64,000 nt of DNA. Origin: Elmis aenea (taxonomy: Eukaryota; Arthropoda; Insecta; Coleoptera; Elmidae). The stretch's first letter is position 1. Every line of letters begins with the position of its first letter. The translations under genes and the position numbers were made by a program. The notes under the pieces are model-generated. The model ran no database searches, had not been told where the DNA came from, and saw only the letters and a list, made by a program, of their open reading frames with translations. Of this stretch, positions 10,517-22,040 are shown one piece after another. The DNA is taken from assembly GCA_947652605.1 (NCBI GenBank), contig CANTFG010000252.1:1-64000 (forward strand), read 5' to 3'.

Positions 10517-11481
10517 TATAGTGGAGTCCCGCAAGGCAGCATCTTAGGGCCAACCTTGTACCAACTGTACACCGCGGACTTGCCTTTGTCGCCAAATACT
10601 AAAACTGCAACCTTTGCAGTTTGCAGACGATACGGCCGTAATGGCGTCAGATAAAGATGCAAAAATAGTAACGAAGCACCTACAGCAACATCTAAATAAA
10701 ATTCAACATTGGTGTAGACGATGGAGAATCAAACTGAATGAACAAAAGTCCGTACAAATTACATTCACCCTAAAAAGAGACAGCTGCCAACCAGTCAATA
10801 TGAATGGTAAGGAACTACCACAGGCAGAATCAGTTAAGTACCTGGGAATGCACCTCGACCGACGCATGAACTGGAGGACACATATATGGCAGAAAAGGAA
10901 GCAGCTAGGAATAAAACTAAGCAAAATGTACTGGTTACTAGGAAGAAATTCAAAACTTTCATTAGAAAATAAATTGCTCATCTACAAGTGCGTGCTTAAA
11001 CCGGTCTGGACATACGGCCTGCAGTTGTGGGGTACAGCCGCTAACTCTAACATCGATATCCTAGAAAGGTTTCAGGCCAAAGTGTTGCGAATGCTAGTGG
11101 ACGCCCCATGGTTTGTTACGAACGAAATAATAAGACAGGACTTACAAATAGTGCCAGTAAAAGAAGAAATCAAAAAGTGCTGCAAAAGATACATGGACAG
11201 GCTTAGTCAGCATCCCAACCACCTGGCCGCGAACCTGATCAATGAAGGGACAGACAAGCGAAGACTAAAGCGCTGGAGAACAGCAGACTTAATAGAACCT
11301 TATGAGTAGTAGATAAGTACATAGAAATAAGTTCTTATGTTTATTGAAGGAGTGGGTGCCACTGGGCAGCCACTTACATGTCTCTCTGTTACGTTATTTT
11401 TATTGTGTCAATGTCAAAGGATTTGTTTATTGTCTTCGGACAGATGGCAAATGTTCGGGGAGTTAAAAAAAAAAAAAAAAA
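10517..11481 (+). mobile_element. 5'-truncated Jockey-type LINE
   Basis: The insertion ends in a pure A-run of 18 bases (11465-11482) and is flanked by the 13-bp direct repeat ACTTATCAATTCC (10504-10516 and 11482-11494). It starts inside the reverse transcriptase gene, a hallmark of target-primed reverse transcription with 5' truncation. Confidence 0.9.
10526..11309 (+). pseudogene. Jockey reverse transcriptase, C-terminal half
   Basis: The fragment begins at the VPQGSILGP motif and continues to the catalytic FADDTAVMA box. It then covers the primer-grip and thumb regions (RRWRIKLNEQKS, KYLGMHLDRRMNWRTHI, LLIYKCVLKPVWTYGLQLWG) and ends RRLKRWRTADLIEPYE. The open frame from 10614 is intact to the stop at 11307-11309. 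Upstream it is out of frame because TTTGCAG is tandemly duplicated at 10613-10626, exactly at the FADD codons. Related copies lie at 13002-14327 and 41129-41491. Confidence 0.9.
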
Positions 11482-11494
11482 ACTTATCAATTCC

Positions 11495-12440
11495 ACTTGT
11501 CATTTATATCCACATTTGAACAATGTTTAAACAATTGAATTACATCATCTTAAAGATCATTGTTTAACTTCTTTATCAGCTTTACATTGAATGTAAATCC
11601 CCTCACTTATTGACAAATGATTGATTTTTTTTTGGTATTTATAAATTAGATTGTAACTGATTGATTACAAATCTATAAATCGACCTTTAAATAACGTTAT
11701 TTTCTAAAATTTCATGTAATCTTAGCTATAATCATAACGAGTAGGTACTTGGAACAACATTAATATTGTGAATTTTCGTGTTAAAGAAGTTTTTGATTGC
11801 TGTAGTGCTCTTAAATTACTTAAATTATTAATGACATTATTAAATTGACCATCAATTTAATTGATTTAAAAAAAACTTTATTTTTATAACGGTTTTTGCC
11901 TAAAAACCAGTTTTTTTCATAAAAAACCGGTTTACTGTAAAAAACCGATTTAACTTTTAAACCGGTTTTTAACCGGTTTTTGAAATTATTTACAATAGGA
12001 ATGCAAATTATAAAAAGATATTATCTATTTATAATTTTATAATATATACAGGGTGTCTCAAATTCCGAGTAAATGCATAGGGATCTCGCTTATCTTAAGA
12101 GGTACGAGGTCGGTTAAATTAGGACAAAGTTGCAAAATTAAATGCTCATCAAATATCTGCAAAGAAAAATTTCATGGCTGTTCTAGTTCAAAAGTTATAC
12201 AAGAAAAATTGAAAAAATAGATTTTCGTTTTTTGGCCCTATTTCAGACACTTTTTAAGATATCGACAATCTGAAAGCACTTCTCCATGAAAACTTCTTAC
12301 GCTTTATATTTTGAGATAACATAGAATTTCCAACAACGTTTCGTGTCTTCAGAACCATCATCAACTTCATTTTTTTAATACGCCGAACTTTTTTATTCTT
12401 ATAGTCGGATAGCATTTTGTCTTACATTTTGATTACAATG
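11495..12440. other. AT-rich DNA with one isolated ACAGGGTG terminus
   Basis: Mostly featureless, with homopolymer-rich stretches and ACCGGTTTTT repeats near 11890-11980. A TATACAGGGTGTCTC terminus at about 12047 has no clear inverted partner. Confidence 0.4.
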
Positions 12441-12766
12441 ATATACAGCGTCATTCAAAAAGTCTGCAACAAATGGGAAAAAATTTTATTGATGATTTCT
12501 CAAAACTTTTTATACTTGATAAAAGTTGGTGCATGGTCTAAAACTAATTTTAAGAGGAAAAAAAACTTGAATAAAAAGTCATAGGACACAGGATTTTAGC
12601 GATTTTTGAAATATTCGCAAGAGTAAAGTGCCCTTATTTTAAGAGATACAAAAAAAATGTATGGGAAAAAGTTATTTGTAATTTTAAAATAGGGCTAGAT
12701 TTTGACGGCTAAATTACAAATTTTACTTTTTATGAAATTTTAACATTCAAAAAGACTGCAACAAAT

Positions 12767-14321
12767 TTTTTTTTTTTTTTTTTTTAGGTTTAAATAATGT
12801 TACGATCTAGTCTTAGACTAATAAGTAACTTAGTTCTATTCCTAATATACTATAAAAAGTTAAGATGTAAGTCACCCATTGGCGTCTCTTATCTGTTCTA
12901 GCTAGCATTTGGCACTCTTATCTTGTGCACTAACACAAACACTGACTGCTTATTTTAAAACACTTTTTAACACTTTTTTTTTAAGCACTAATATTGTCAC
13001 ATTATAACAGCTCAAAGGGTTTTTTCCTTTTGAGTCTCCTGACTATATTTGTGTTATCGAGAAGCTGGATAGCCTCGATATTCACGTGCTGCAGTAGTCT
13101 TTCTTCGTGGCTTCTCGAAAACTTCTGAATTTCACTGTCCACAAACTCTACTCCAAGGTCTCTATGAAGATCATCGTTTCTAATGTACCAGGGTGCATCT
13201 ACGATGTTCCTTAGTACTTTATTTTGAAAAGTTTGTATTACTTTAATGTTGCTTTTTTTGGTACAACCCCAGAGCTGTATACCGTATGTCCACACTGGTT
13301 TTAGTATCTGCTTGTATAGTAGAAGCTTGTTATGTACTGACAGAGCGGAGTTTCTTCCTAAGAGCCAGTACATTTTTCGATATCTAATACCCAACTCCTC
13401 TCTTTTTTTTCTGACATGAACTTTCCACCGAAGTTTAGTGTCAAGTGTTAAGCCGAGATATTTGGCTGTGTTGGCATATGGTATTATCTGACCATTTATG
13501 GTTACCGGAGCGTGTTCTATTCGTTTGTTGGTGAAATCAATATGGACTGACTTGGTTTCATTGAGTTTTATCCTCCAACTTTTTGTCCAGCTTTGAAATT
13601 GATTGATGGCTGTTTGCAGCTTGTTTGCTGTTTCTTCGTTGCTTTTGCCGACAGCTAGGATGGCAGTATCGTCAGCAAAAGTAGCTATTGTGTTGTTTTC
13701 TGGTACTGGAAGATCACAGGTAAACAGTAGGTAAAGGACTGGACCCAAGACACTACCCTGTGGCACTCCGGCTTTAATTTCTTTGAGATTAGAGTAGGCA
13801 TCTTCCTGCTTGATCCTAAAATATCTCTCTGATAAATAAGACATCAGAATTTCTGTGTATTGTTTGGGAAGGATATGTTTTAATTTATAATGCAGTCCTT
13901 CATGACAGACCTTATCAAATGCTTGCGCCACATCCAGAAATACTGCGAAACAAACATTTTTCTCTTCTAATGCTCTTTCAATAATATTAGTTATCCTATG
14001 GACTTGGTCAACTGTGGAGTGTTTATGTCTGAATCCAAATTGGTGATTTGGGATCAAACTTTTTTTTTCAATGATGGGTTGCATTCTCTTGAGAAGCAGT
14101 TTCTCGAAAAGTTTAGACATGATAGGTAACAGTGAAATTGGTCTATAGGATGTGGCTTCGTGTGGGGATTTACCTGGTTTTGGTATCATGACTATCTCCG
14201 CCACTTTCCACAGTTTAGGCACGTATTTTAGTCTAAATGCAGCATTAATAAGGTTGGTAAGCTTGACTAGTGCTTTTCTTGGGAGCTGCTTTAACACTTC
14301 TCCTGTTATCAGTTCAATGGA
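12767..14321 (-). mobile_element. 5'-truncated Jockey-type LINE, minus strand
   Basis: The minus-strand 3' poly(A) appears as a T-run at 12767-12785. CAACAAAT occurs on both sides (12759-12766 and 14322-14329) as a target duplication. The body encodes a large part of reverse transcriptase and no endonuclease. Confidence 0.88.
13002..14321 (-). CDS. Jockey-type reverse transcriptase, 5'-truncated
   Basis: This open frame of about 440 codons codes for the polymerase of a Jockey-clade non-LTR retrotransposon. Motifs run in order: IPKPGKSPHEATSYRPISLL, FGFRHKHSTVDQV, FLDVAQAFDKVCHEGL (first catalytic Asp), AGVPQGSVLGPVLYLLFTCDLP, the catalytic box TFADDTAILA, then KYLGLTLDTKLRW and LKPVWTYGIQLWG. 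It ends RRLKRKKPFELL. There is no internal stop, so the fragment is young, but the 5' half of ORF2 (endonuclease) and ORF1 were never copied. The first residues of the longest frame derive from the flanking repeat. Confidence 0.93.
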   Translation of the reverse strand, partial: SIELITGEVLKQLPRKALVKLTNLINAAFRLKYVPKLWKVAEIVMIPKPGKSPHEATSYRPISLLPIMSKLFEKLLLKRMQPIIEKKSLIPNHQFGFRHKHSTVDQVHRITNIIERALEEKNVCFAVFLDVAQAFDKVCHEGLHYKLKHILPKQYTEILMSYLSERYFRIKQEDAYSNLKEIKAGVPQGSVLGPVLYLLFTCDLPVPENNTIATFADDTAILAVGKSNEETANKLQTAINQFQSWTKSWRIKLNETKSVHIDFTNKRIEHAPVTINGQIIPYANTAKYLGLTLDTKLRWKVHVRKKREELGIRYRKMYWLLGRNSALSVHNKLLLYKQILKPVWTYGIQLWGCTKKSNIKVIQTFQNKVLRNIVDAPWYIRNDDLHRDLGVEFVDSEIQKFSRSHEERLLQHVNIEAIQLLDNTNIVRRLKRKKPFELL

Positions 14322-15232
14322 CAACAAATGGAAAAAAAAATTATTATTGATTTCTCAGAAAATTTTATTCTTTACAAAAGTTGGTGCATGGTCTAAAACT
14401 AATATTAATATGAAAACAAATTCAATAAAAAGTCATAGGACACTAGATTTTAACGATTTTTGAAATATTCGCAAGAGTAAAGTGCCCTTATTTTAAGAGA
14501 TGCAAAAAACTTTTATTGGAAAAAGTTATTTAGAATCTTAAAATAGGGCTAGATTTAAATTTTAACGGTCGAATTCTAATTTTGATTTTTTAAGAAATTT
14601 TAACATTCAAAAAGTCTGCAACAAATGGAAAAGTTTTTTATTATTGATTTCTCAGAAAATTTTATTCTTGATAAACGTTGGTGCATGGTCTAAAACTAAT
14701 TTTGAGATAAAAAAAATTTGAAGGTGGCATGGTCGTCCGTTCGGCCCAGCAATAGACTTATGACATGATCTTTAAAAAATCGCCGCCGCCGATCGAAGGC
14801 CGGCTTAACGATTTTGAGAAAGGGGATCATCTAATAGTTGTATAAGCTACAATTGGTGTGAATTTAATGGTGGCACGGCCTTCCGTTAAAATTTGACATT
14901 TGACCTACCGCCTTCGGGGGCCGCAAATACTCTTTTAACGGGATGGGCATGTAGAGGCTTTGAATTTCTAACTATTCCTAAAATTTGAAGTTTGTATCTC
15001 TTTTTTTAAGGGAGATATTTAATATTGCCAATTTTTATTGCTAAAGTAAAGCGGGTCTTTACTCCTGCGAATATTTCAAACATCGTTAAAATCTAGTGTC
15101 CTATGACTTTTTATCGAACTTGTTTTTATCCTTAAATCAGTTTTAGACCATGCACCAACTTTTATCAAGAATAAAATTTTATAAGAAATCAATAATAAAA
15201 AACTTTTCCATTTTTTGCAGGCTTTATGACAC

Positions 15233-16834
15233 TTAATATCTAACATGATATTTTACCACAAAATTTTAAGAAAAACTTATTTTGTCGAATTTTGGAATCA
15301 AAGAATCTTATACAAACAAAAAAAATAATTCTTTTGTTTTTGTTCTGTTAAAACTGTCACTTTGACGTTAATATGATTGTGATTAATTGTATAATTTGCA
15401 ACCAGCTAGAAATTCTTTGATATTTGTGCTTTTGCTCGCAATTTTTATTTTCAGTACATTCTGGTAGTACATTTTTAATTAATTAATTTATTCGCTATCC
15501 CTTCGTGTATTGCGAGTATTGTTAAAATAATTTTCGTCAATTATGGAAAATAAAAGGTGTTACAATAATATGATATTGTAATTGATTTTAATGAAGTATT
15601 GAATAAACTGTTGAAAATTAAAAAGCATGCCATGTCAAATAATTTTGTACAGGTAAATTAAAAATAATGTTAGGTTTTATTAGGTAATGTATTATTTTAA
15701 TGATTGAATAAATGTAGTCTATAAAAAAAAAAATAGCTATAAAATGGCTTATATTAATGTAACAACCACTTATACCTAGTTGAACACCTACGTAATTTTA
15801 ACTTTAACTTCATACAGCTAATTAAACAAAAAATATTATAGTATGTAAATTTGAAATTAGAAAATGTTTAAACTTTTTTGGTGCAATTATACCGACATAA
15901 TTTCACATCAAATAACGTGATATACCTGTAGTAAAATAATTTATATCTTTAATTATAACCGAATACATTAAAGTAAAAAAAAAAAAAAAAAAAAAACCGG
16001 TATTTATTACAAACCCTTGCATTGATGACGATTTTAAAAATGTTTTGTTTATTAAAATTAAAATTCCCTGAGAAAATGTAGATAATATAACCTACACGCG
16101 TTTTTTACAACACATGTGGCTTTCTTTTAAATTAACGAGTTATTTATGGTTTTCGGCAAACAAAAAAAAAATAACTTTATGATACTCTATTTCGTTATAT
16201 AAGTAAAGTAGAAGTTTGACTTTAAATTATTAAATATTATTCTATATGCGACCATTACAGTACTTATATAATTTGCCTGAAGTCCGTCCAATCTGTATAC
16301 TTTAAAGAGTATTATTATATTGTACCGTTATATATGATTCGCGAAATTGCAAGCATTAACAATATGGGACAAAAATTATGACAAAACATGACAAAAGTTT
16401 ATCTCGCGAAATATGCAGGTCATTGATAACTAATTAATTAAACTTAATCCCACCAGTTTATTTTATCTTAAATCAAGATTTAAATCTTTTCAAATAACTA
16501 AAAGTCAACAGATAAAGAGGTTTATAAAATGAGGACTTGTTGAAATTTAGTCAGAAGTTTTTTTAATTTATAAACCAATAAAATATTTGGAATAGTAATT
16601 TTGTGCAATTCAAGTATCATGCGGCAATTACTTATAATTTCGTTTGTTATTTTGTTGTCTATAAATTGTGCATGGAGTGGAATAGTTACAAATATAGTAA
16701 GTACACAGCATTTACAAAAATAAAGTTTACGGGTCTGTTGTCTTTTACAACTGTTAATGGTGCGCCAAATAGAAAGGTTTTCTGAAATTAGATTGGATTC
16801 TTTAATACGACAGGAAGCTAAAATCTATTTTAAG
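15233..16834. other. AT-rich DNA, nothing recognised
   Basis: It contains an A-run near 15977-15998 and many homopolymers. No coding frame with a recognisable domain and no transposon termini were found. Confidence 0.4.
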
Positions 16835-17316
16835 AATACAAAATTTCTCGTGCTTCAGATGTTGTAGCAAAAAATATGAAAATGTCGAATTTCTTTTTTC
16901 TCTCATAACTTTTTTGTCATAACATCATTTTTATTAATACTTTCTTAGATACTTTTTAATGTAGAATGTAACTGTTATTTTGGATTGTTTTAAATCAATT
17001 TCCATTTTCGAGATATTACCTAGCCCTCTTTTCATGTTTTCTTATGAACCGTGAAGTTGGCTTAAGAATAGTATAATTTGCCTTTTTTTCTCTTTCTAAT
17101 GAGATGTCACTTGTCATTTTTATTTTCATAAATAACTCAAAAAATCAAACTAAATCGTATTTTACATTTATCACGCTGTCTATGAAAAAAGTAACAAAAA
17201 AACAACTAATTAACTGTCAAATAAGTCACCAATTGTCTGCGGCGTCATTTATTAGCATTTTAAATTATTGTTGTTTAATTCGATAGTCTTTTTGGTAAAT
17301 TTGTTATCATATAATT

Positions 17317-17600
17317 ATGGCTACATTCACAACTAATGAAAAATTTGACATGTTGAGATGCTACATTCTTTGTCATAGGAGCTGTGTAGAAATAGACAAT
17401 TCTTATTCTTCATTAATCTGTTTTGGATTTTTGATTGGTTTCTCGAAGGAACTATTTTCTTTAAATTTATTTATAAACTGCTGTAATTACGTGTACTTCG
17501 TTACCTTCTCTCGGAATACAGCTCTAAGTACGTTCGTTCAGCTTCTACACAGTTTCTATGGCAAAGAATGTAGTATCTCAACATGTCAAATTCTGTATTA
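17317..17600. pseudogene. Head-to-head transposase N-termini in F-A
   Basis: On the plus strand MATFTTNEKFDMLRCYILC is the start of an HTH region typical of Tc1/mariner transposases. On the minus strand from about 17615 the same start recurs (MATFTTNTEFDMLRYYILC, then RNCVEAERTYLELYSERR). The two face each other across the palindrome centre. Neither continues into a DDE domain. Confidence 0.65.
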
Positions 17601-17838
17601 GTTGTAAATGTAGCCGTAATTATACAGGGTTGCGCAAAAGTATAGAAACAAACAAATATCTAGAACACTATTGCAAATATAACAATGAAATTTTGTATAA
17701 TAATAATAATAATAATAATCTTTATTTGTTCTGAAGATCCCAAAAAAGGTGTAGAACTTGTCACAATAATAATTTACGTACATTACAAATAATATACATA
17801 GTTGATAAAAAGGAAAAAAACACAGAAAAATTATGTTT

Positions 17839-17982
17839 ATTTAAAACATTTTATAAAGTCAGCATCATTTAAATATTCGCTTACTCCATAGCAAGCTTTA
17901 GAAATCAGAACTTTTCTTAATTTCTTCTTCAATTCGCGGGTGGGAAGATTTATTATACTCTCAGGTGATGTGTTAAATTTAT
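17839..17982 (-). pseudogene. LINE ORF2 extreme C-terminus
   Basis: The peptide NTSPESIINLPTRELKKKL followed by ISKACYGVSEYL is the typical tail of this LINE group. The same PTR...K..LLT....YTVSEYL pattern is seen near 33520-33610. It is separated from the rest of ORF2 by the mariner insertion. Confidence 0.8.
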
Positions 17983-17984
17983 TA

Positions 17985-20337
17985 TACAGGGTGTTGCGAT
18001 ATTCGACCGACAACGGTCTACAGCTGAGAGCTCTCGTGAATTGATAAAGTTTGATATAGGAACATGAACCCTTTAAGGGCTTACTTTCCGAGATACAGGG
18101 TGTTGCAATTTTTAAAACGAAAACAAAAATCTGCCGTAACGCAAAAACGGCTTTAAATATTTTTTTCAAATTTGGTGCACGATCATTTTACTAAAAAAGT
18201 AACATTTACCCAATAATTACATTTTGGAAAATCTATCCAGTGGCGCGCTAGCAGGGGTAGTGGCAACTTTTACCCCCCTATTTTTTATGCCATTAGAGAG
18301 AAAAAAATAATTTTAATTTTATTGAAATCCCTGATTATTTGTAGTAAAAAAATGAATAAGATTTGATAGAGCTAAAATGAACGGTTTTGTAGATATTTGC
18401 CTTTAAACAAAAGTCTGCACTTCTGAAATTTCTATTAACGAAAACAAAAATCTGCCATGACGCAAAAAGGGATCTAAATAATTTATTCAAAAAGTAACAT
18501 TTAAAAAGTGTTAATAACCAAATAGGTTAAAGCACCGAAATTTAAAAAAAAAAAAAAAAAAAAAAAACATTTAACCAAAAATAACATTTAAAAAAAATTA
18601 CTTTATATTCTAATTTAACACAGTCAGAAATTTCATTATAACACTAACAAAACTAAATTCATCAAACAACAAATTCATCATACTATGATAATAATTAACA
18701 AAATTAACGAAATTACAACAAATGTTCAAAATTTTGGCCGTCGACTTCCATGCACATTCTACGTTTTCTCATTGCAAAGCGCGTTTTTGAGAATAACTCG
18801 GGATTTGATTGCATGTGTACTGCTGCAGCTTGAATTCTCGCTATTAAATCTTCCTCAGTTTCCACAATGGTCTCGTACACTAAGGATTTCATATACCCCC
18901 AGACGAAAAAGTCGATAGGGTTTAGGTCGGGTGATCTTGGAGGCCAAATTTGAAGTCCACCTCGACCAATCCATTTTTCCCCAAAACGTCTGTTTAGAAC
19001 ATTTCTAGCTCCTCCATCAAAATGAGCAGGGGCACCATCGTGTTGAAACCACATGTGCCTTCTAATATTTAGGGGTACATTTTCTAATAGTTCATCCAAA
19101 ACATCTTCCAGAAAGCGTGTATAAATAGCTCCATTTAATTTATTTGAGAGAAGATAAGGCCCAATTAAACAGTCTCCAACCATACCCACCCAGACATTCA
19201 ATGAAAATTTTGTTTGAAATCCCCTTTGACAAAAAGAGTGTGGATTTTTTTCATCCCAAACGTGACTATTTCTGGAATTAAAAATTCCTTCTCTGGTGAA
19301 TTTAGCTTCGTCGGTGTTCAAAACATACTTCGAGAAATTACGATTTTGGCGACACTTATTAATATACCAGTTTGAAAAATCCGTTCTTACTGGATAATCT
19401 CTGGGTTCTAATGCTTGAACTCTGGTGAATTTATAGGGTTGCAACATTTGTTCTTTTAAAACTTTCTACACAATAGAATTGTCTACTCTCAGTGCCCGGC
19501 CCAGAGTTCGAGTGCTTAAAGATGGCTTTTCAAAAATCTTATTTGCTTTGTAATGAGAAAACGTTGTAGAATGTGCATGGAAGTCAACGGCCAAAATTTT
19601 GAACATTTGTTGTAATTTCGTTAATTTTGTTAATTATTATCATAGTATGATGAATTTATTGTTTGATGAATTTAGTTTTGTTAGTGTTATAATGAAATTT
19701 CTGACTGTGTTAAATTAGAATATGGAGTAATTTTTTTTAAATGTAATTTTTGGTTAAATTTTTTTTTTTTTTTTAAATAAAATTTCGGTGCTTTAACCTT
19801 TTTGGTTATTAACACTTTTTAAATGTTACTTTTTGAATAAATTATTTAGATCCCTTTTTGCGTCATGGCAGATTTTTGTTTTCGTTAATAGAAATTTCAG
19901 AAGTGCAGACTTTTGTTTAAAGGCAAATATCTACAAAACCGTTCATTTTAGCTCTATCAAATCTTATTCATTTTTTTACTACAAATAATCAGGGATTTCA
20001 ATAAAATTAAAATTATTTTTTTCTCTCTAATGGCATAAAAATAGGGGGGTAAACGTTGCCACTACCCCTGCTAGCGCGCCACTGGATAGATTTTCCAAAA
20101 TGTAATTATTGGGTAAATGTTACTTTTTTAGTAAAATGATCGTGCACCAAATTCGAAAAAAATATTTAAAGCCGTTTTTGCGTTACGGCAGATTTTTGTT
20201 TTCGTTTTAAAAATTGCAACACCCTGTATCTCGGAAAGTAAGCCCTTAAAGGGTTCATGTTCCTATATCAAACTTTATCAATTCACGAGAGCTCTCAGCT
20301 GTAGACCGTTGTCGGTCGAATATCGCAACACCCTGTA
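17985..20337 (-). mobile_element. Mariner-like (DD41D) element with ~795-bp inverted repeats
   Basis: It begins TACAGGGTGTTGCG and ends CGCAACACCCTGTA, flanked by the duplicated dinucleotide TA (17983-17984 and 20338-20339). The arms 17985-18780 and 19545-20337 are near-perfect inverted copies, far longer than usual mariner TIRs. They extend into the last codons of the transposase gene. Each arm contains a CAGTGGCGCGCTAGCAGGGG hAT-like end (18239 and 20093) with no hAT target duplication. That end was therefore duplicated with the arm. Confidence 0.9.
18713..19447 (-). pseudogene. DD41D mariner-like transposase, N-terminally broken
   Basis: This is the catalytic region of a Tc1/mariner-superfamily transposase. 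Visible motifs are NTDEAKFT (first Asp), FQHDGAPAHF (second Asp) and WPPRSPDLNPIDFFVWGY (third Asp). Exactly 41 residues lie between the second Asp and the Asp of NPIDFF, giving a DD41D signature. The C-terminus ends MCMEVDGQNFEHLL. The open frame has 244 codons against roughly 340 for intact relatives. Upstream in the same frame the second HTH half is visible (SLSTRTLGRALRVDNSIV), but a TAG interrupts it and the right inverted arm replaces the rest. It is not expected to be active. Confidence 0.88.
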
Positions 20338-20339
20338 TA

Positions 20340-21885
20340 TAGCAATAATTGTGGAGGCAACATTTTTTTGAAGATAGGTATATTTGAAACAATCGGGTTT
20401 TAGGTTTTTTTTATGTCGCGTATTGGCTGCACGATTTCTTATATTCTCTTCGAATAGATCTACATTATTTTTAACGAAAATGATGGCTTCGAGGATAAAT
20501 AGACTGTAAAAGGTTAATATTTCGTTGTCACGAAAAGTTTCTTTGCAGTGATCTCGGTAGTAGGCCAAATATATTTCTTATACATCGCTTTTGTATAATA
20601 AAGAGGCGTTCTGAGTCACTAGCGTTACCCCAAAAAATTACAGCATAGCGTAACCTAATTCGACATATGCATGATATGCAGTTTTGGTCGCGTTTGCATT
20701 GACCAATTTTTTTAGGTTTTTTAGTGCAAAATGGTACCGTGACAGGCTTTGTGACAGGCGTTCGATGTGGTATGACCAGTCCAGTCTAGAGTCAATACAT
20801 AAACCAAGAAAAGATATTTTATTAAACTACATTTATACTTGTGGCATTATTTTGAAATTTTAAGTCGGAGGTTATTTTACTTTGTGAAAATTTTATAACT
20901 TGCGTTTTATTGACGTTTAAGGTTAGATTATTTAACGTAAACCAATGTTGGAGTTGGCCTAAACAGTCAAAGAGTTTTTGTTCGGAGTTTTTGGAATCCG
21001 AGTCACTAATAATAGCAGATGTGTCATCGGCAAATTGTATAAGGGAAGTTTTGACAAAATCTGGAAGATCATTTGTGTACAGTATGTATAAGAGATTGAT
21101 CCTTGCGGGACTCCTTTTTTGATTTTCTTTTTGTTGGATTTTAGAAATATACCTGACGAGTCTTTTTCGGCAACGTATTGGTTTCTTTCCGAAAGATAAG
21201 ATGTTATAAGGTTATGGGCGGTCCCTCGTATACCATAGTGTTCTAATTTCGTTAGTAGTATCTCGTAGTCAACACTATCGAAGGCTTTTGAGAGATCAAC
21301 GCCCATGACCATGGTTTGTCTTTATTGAGGGATTGAAGTACATTTCGGATTGCCATATAAATAGCGCGGGTAGTTGTCTTGCCTTTTCTGAATCCATTTT
21401 GAGCGTTGTTTATTATGCAATAGTGTTCTAAGTAATTTTCAAATCTGTTGTAGATTATTTTTTCAAATATCTTGCTTATGTTTGTCACTTACATCCCCCT
21501 TTTTGTAGATAGGTTTGATTTTTGCACATTTTAGTTTGTTTGGAAATATGCCATTTCTTAAAGAAGGGTTTATGATGTGACTCAAGGGTCCAGATATTAT
21601 GTCGGCAGTATGTTTTAAGAGGTTTGTTGGTATTTCATCCTCTCCTGTTGATTTTGTGTTTTTAAGTGACATTATAGTTTTATAGATTTCCTCGTAAGAA
21701 GTAGGACGTAGATAGATAGACCTATTATTATGTTTGAAGTGGCTGGTTTCAGAAATTGACCCATGTGTATTGTCGGGGCACATATTTATAAATAGTTCAT
21801 TTACATTGTTTAGTATGTCTAATGGGTTGTCGCCTGTATTTTTGACATTGTTGATAAAATTGTCTTCTTTTTGCCTTTTTCCCAT
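20340..21885 (-). pseudogene. LINE reverse transcriptase, frameshifted
   Basis: In coding order on the minus strand, 21885-21463 gives the RT N-terminal region (SLKNTKSTGEDEIPTNLLKH, AKIKPIYKKGD). Then 21488-21252 gives ISKIFEKIIYNRFENYL and QNGFRKGKTTTRAIY. Next, 21312-20959 gives [20 protein letters not shown] (first catalytic Asp) and KKGVPQGS; the FADD box is lost to frameshifts. Finally 20568-20340 gives thumb-like sequence. At least three shifts separate these pieces, so no functional polymerase can be made. Confidence 0.85.
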
Positions 21886-22040
21886 ATAGTTGCCTATAAC
21901 TTCCCATGTCGCTTTACTTTTGTTTTTTGCCGTTTTAATGTATTTTTCGTCCGCGAGTCGTTTTGCAAGACGGATGGTACATTTTAATATTTTTGAGTAT
22001 GTTTTAAAGTATTCCTCGGATATTCGACCTTCCCTGTAAT

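Larger units (their letters stand above)
12445..15232. mobile_element. ACAGCGTCATTC foldback element, split by a LINE
   Basis: The left end ACAGCGTCATTCAAAAAGTC is mirrored in decayed form near 15195-15232. The arms repeat modules also seen in 35124-35914 (TCTGCAACAAATGG, GGTGCATGGTCTAAAAC). A Jockey LINE (12767-14321) lies in the left arm. The centre holds a GC-richer spacer (14723-14945) absent from the sister copy. Confidence 0.75.

Noticed and set aside
18239..20093. hAT transposon bounded by CAGTGGCGCGC ends
   Set aside because: Flanking octamers are inverted, not direct, repeats, so the ends are part of the mariner palindrome.
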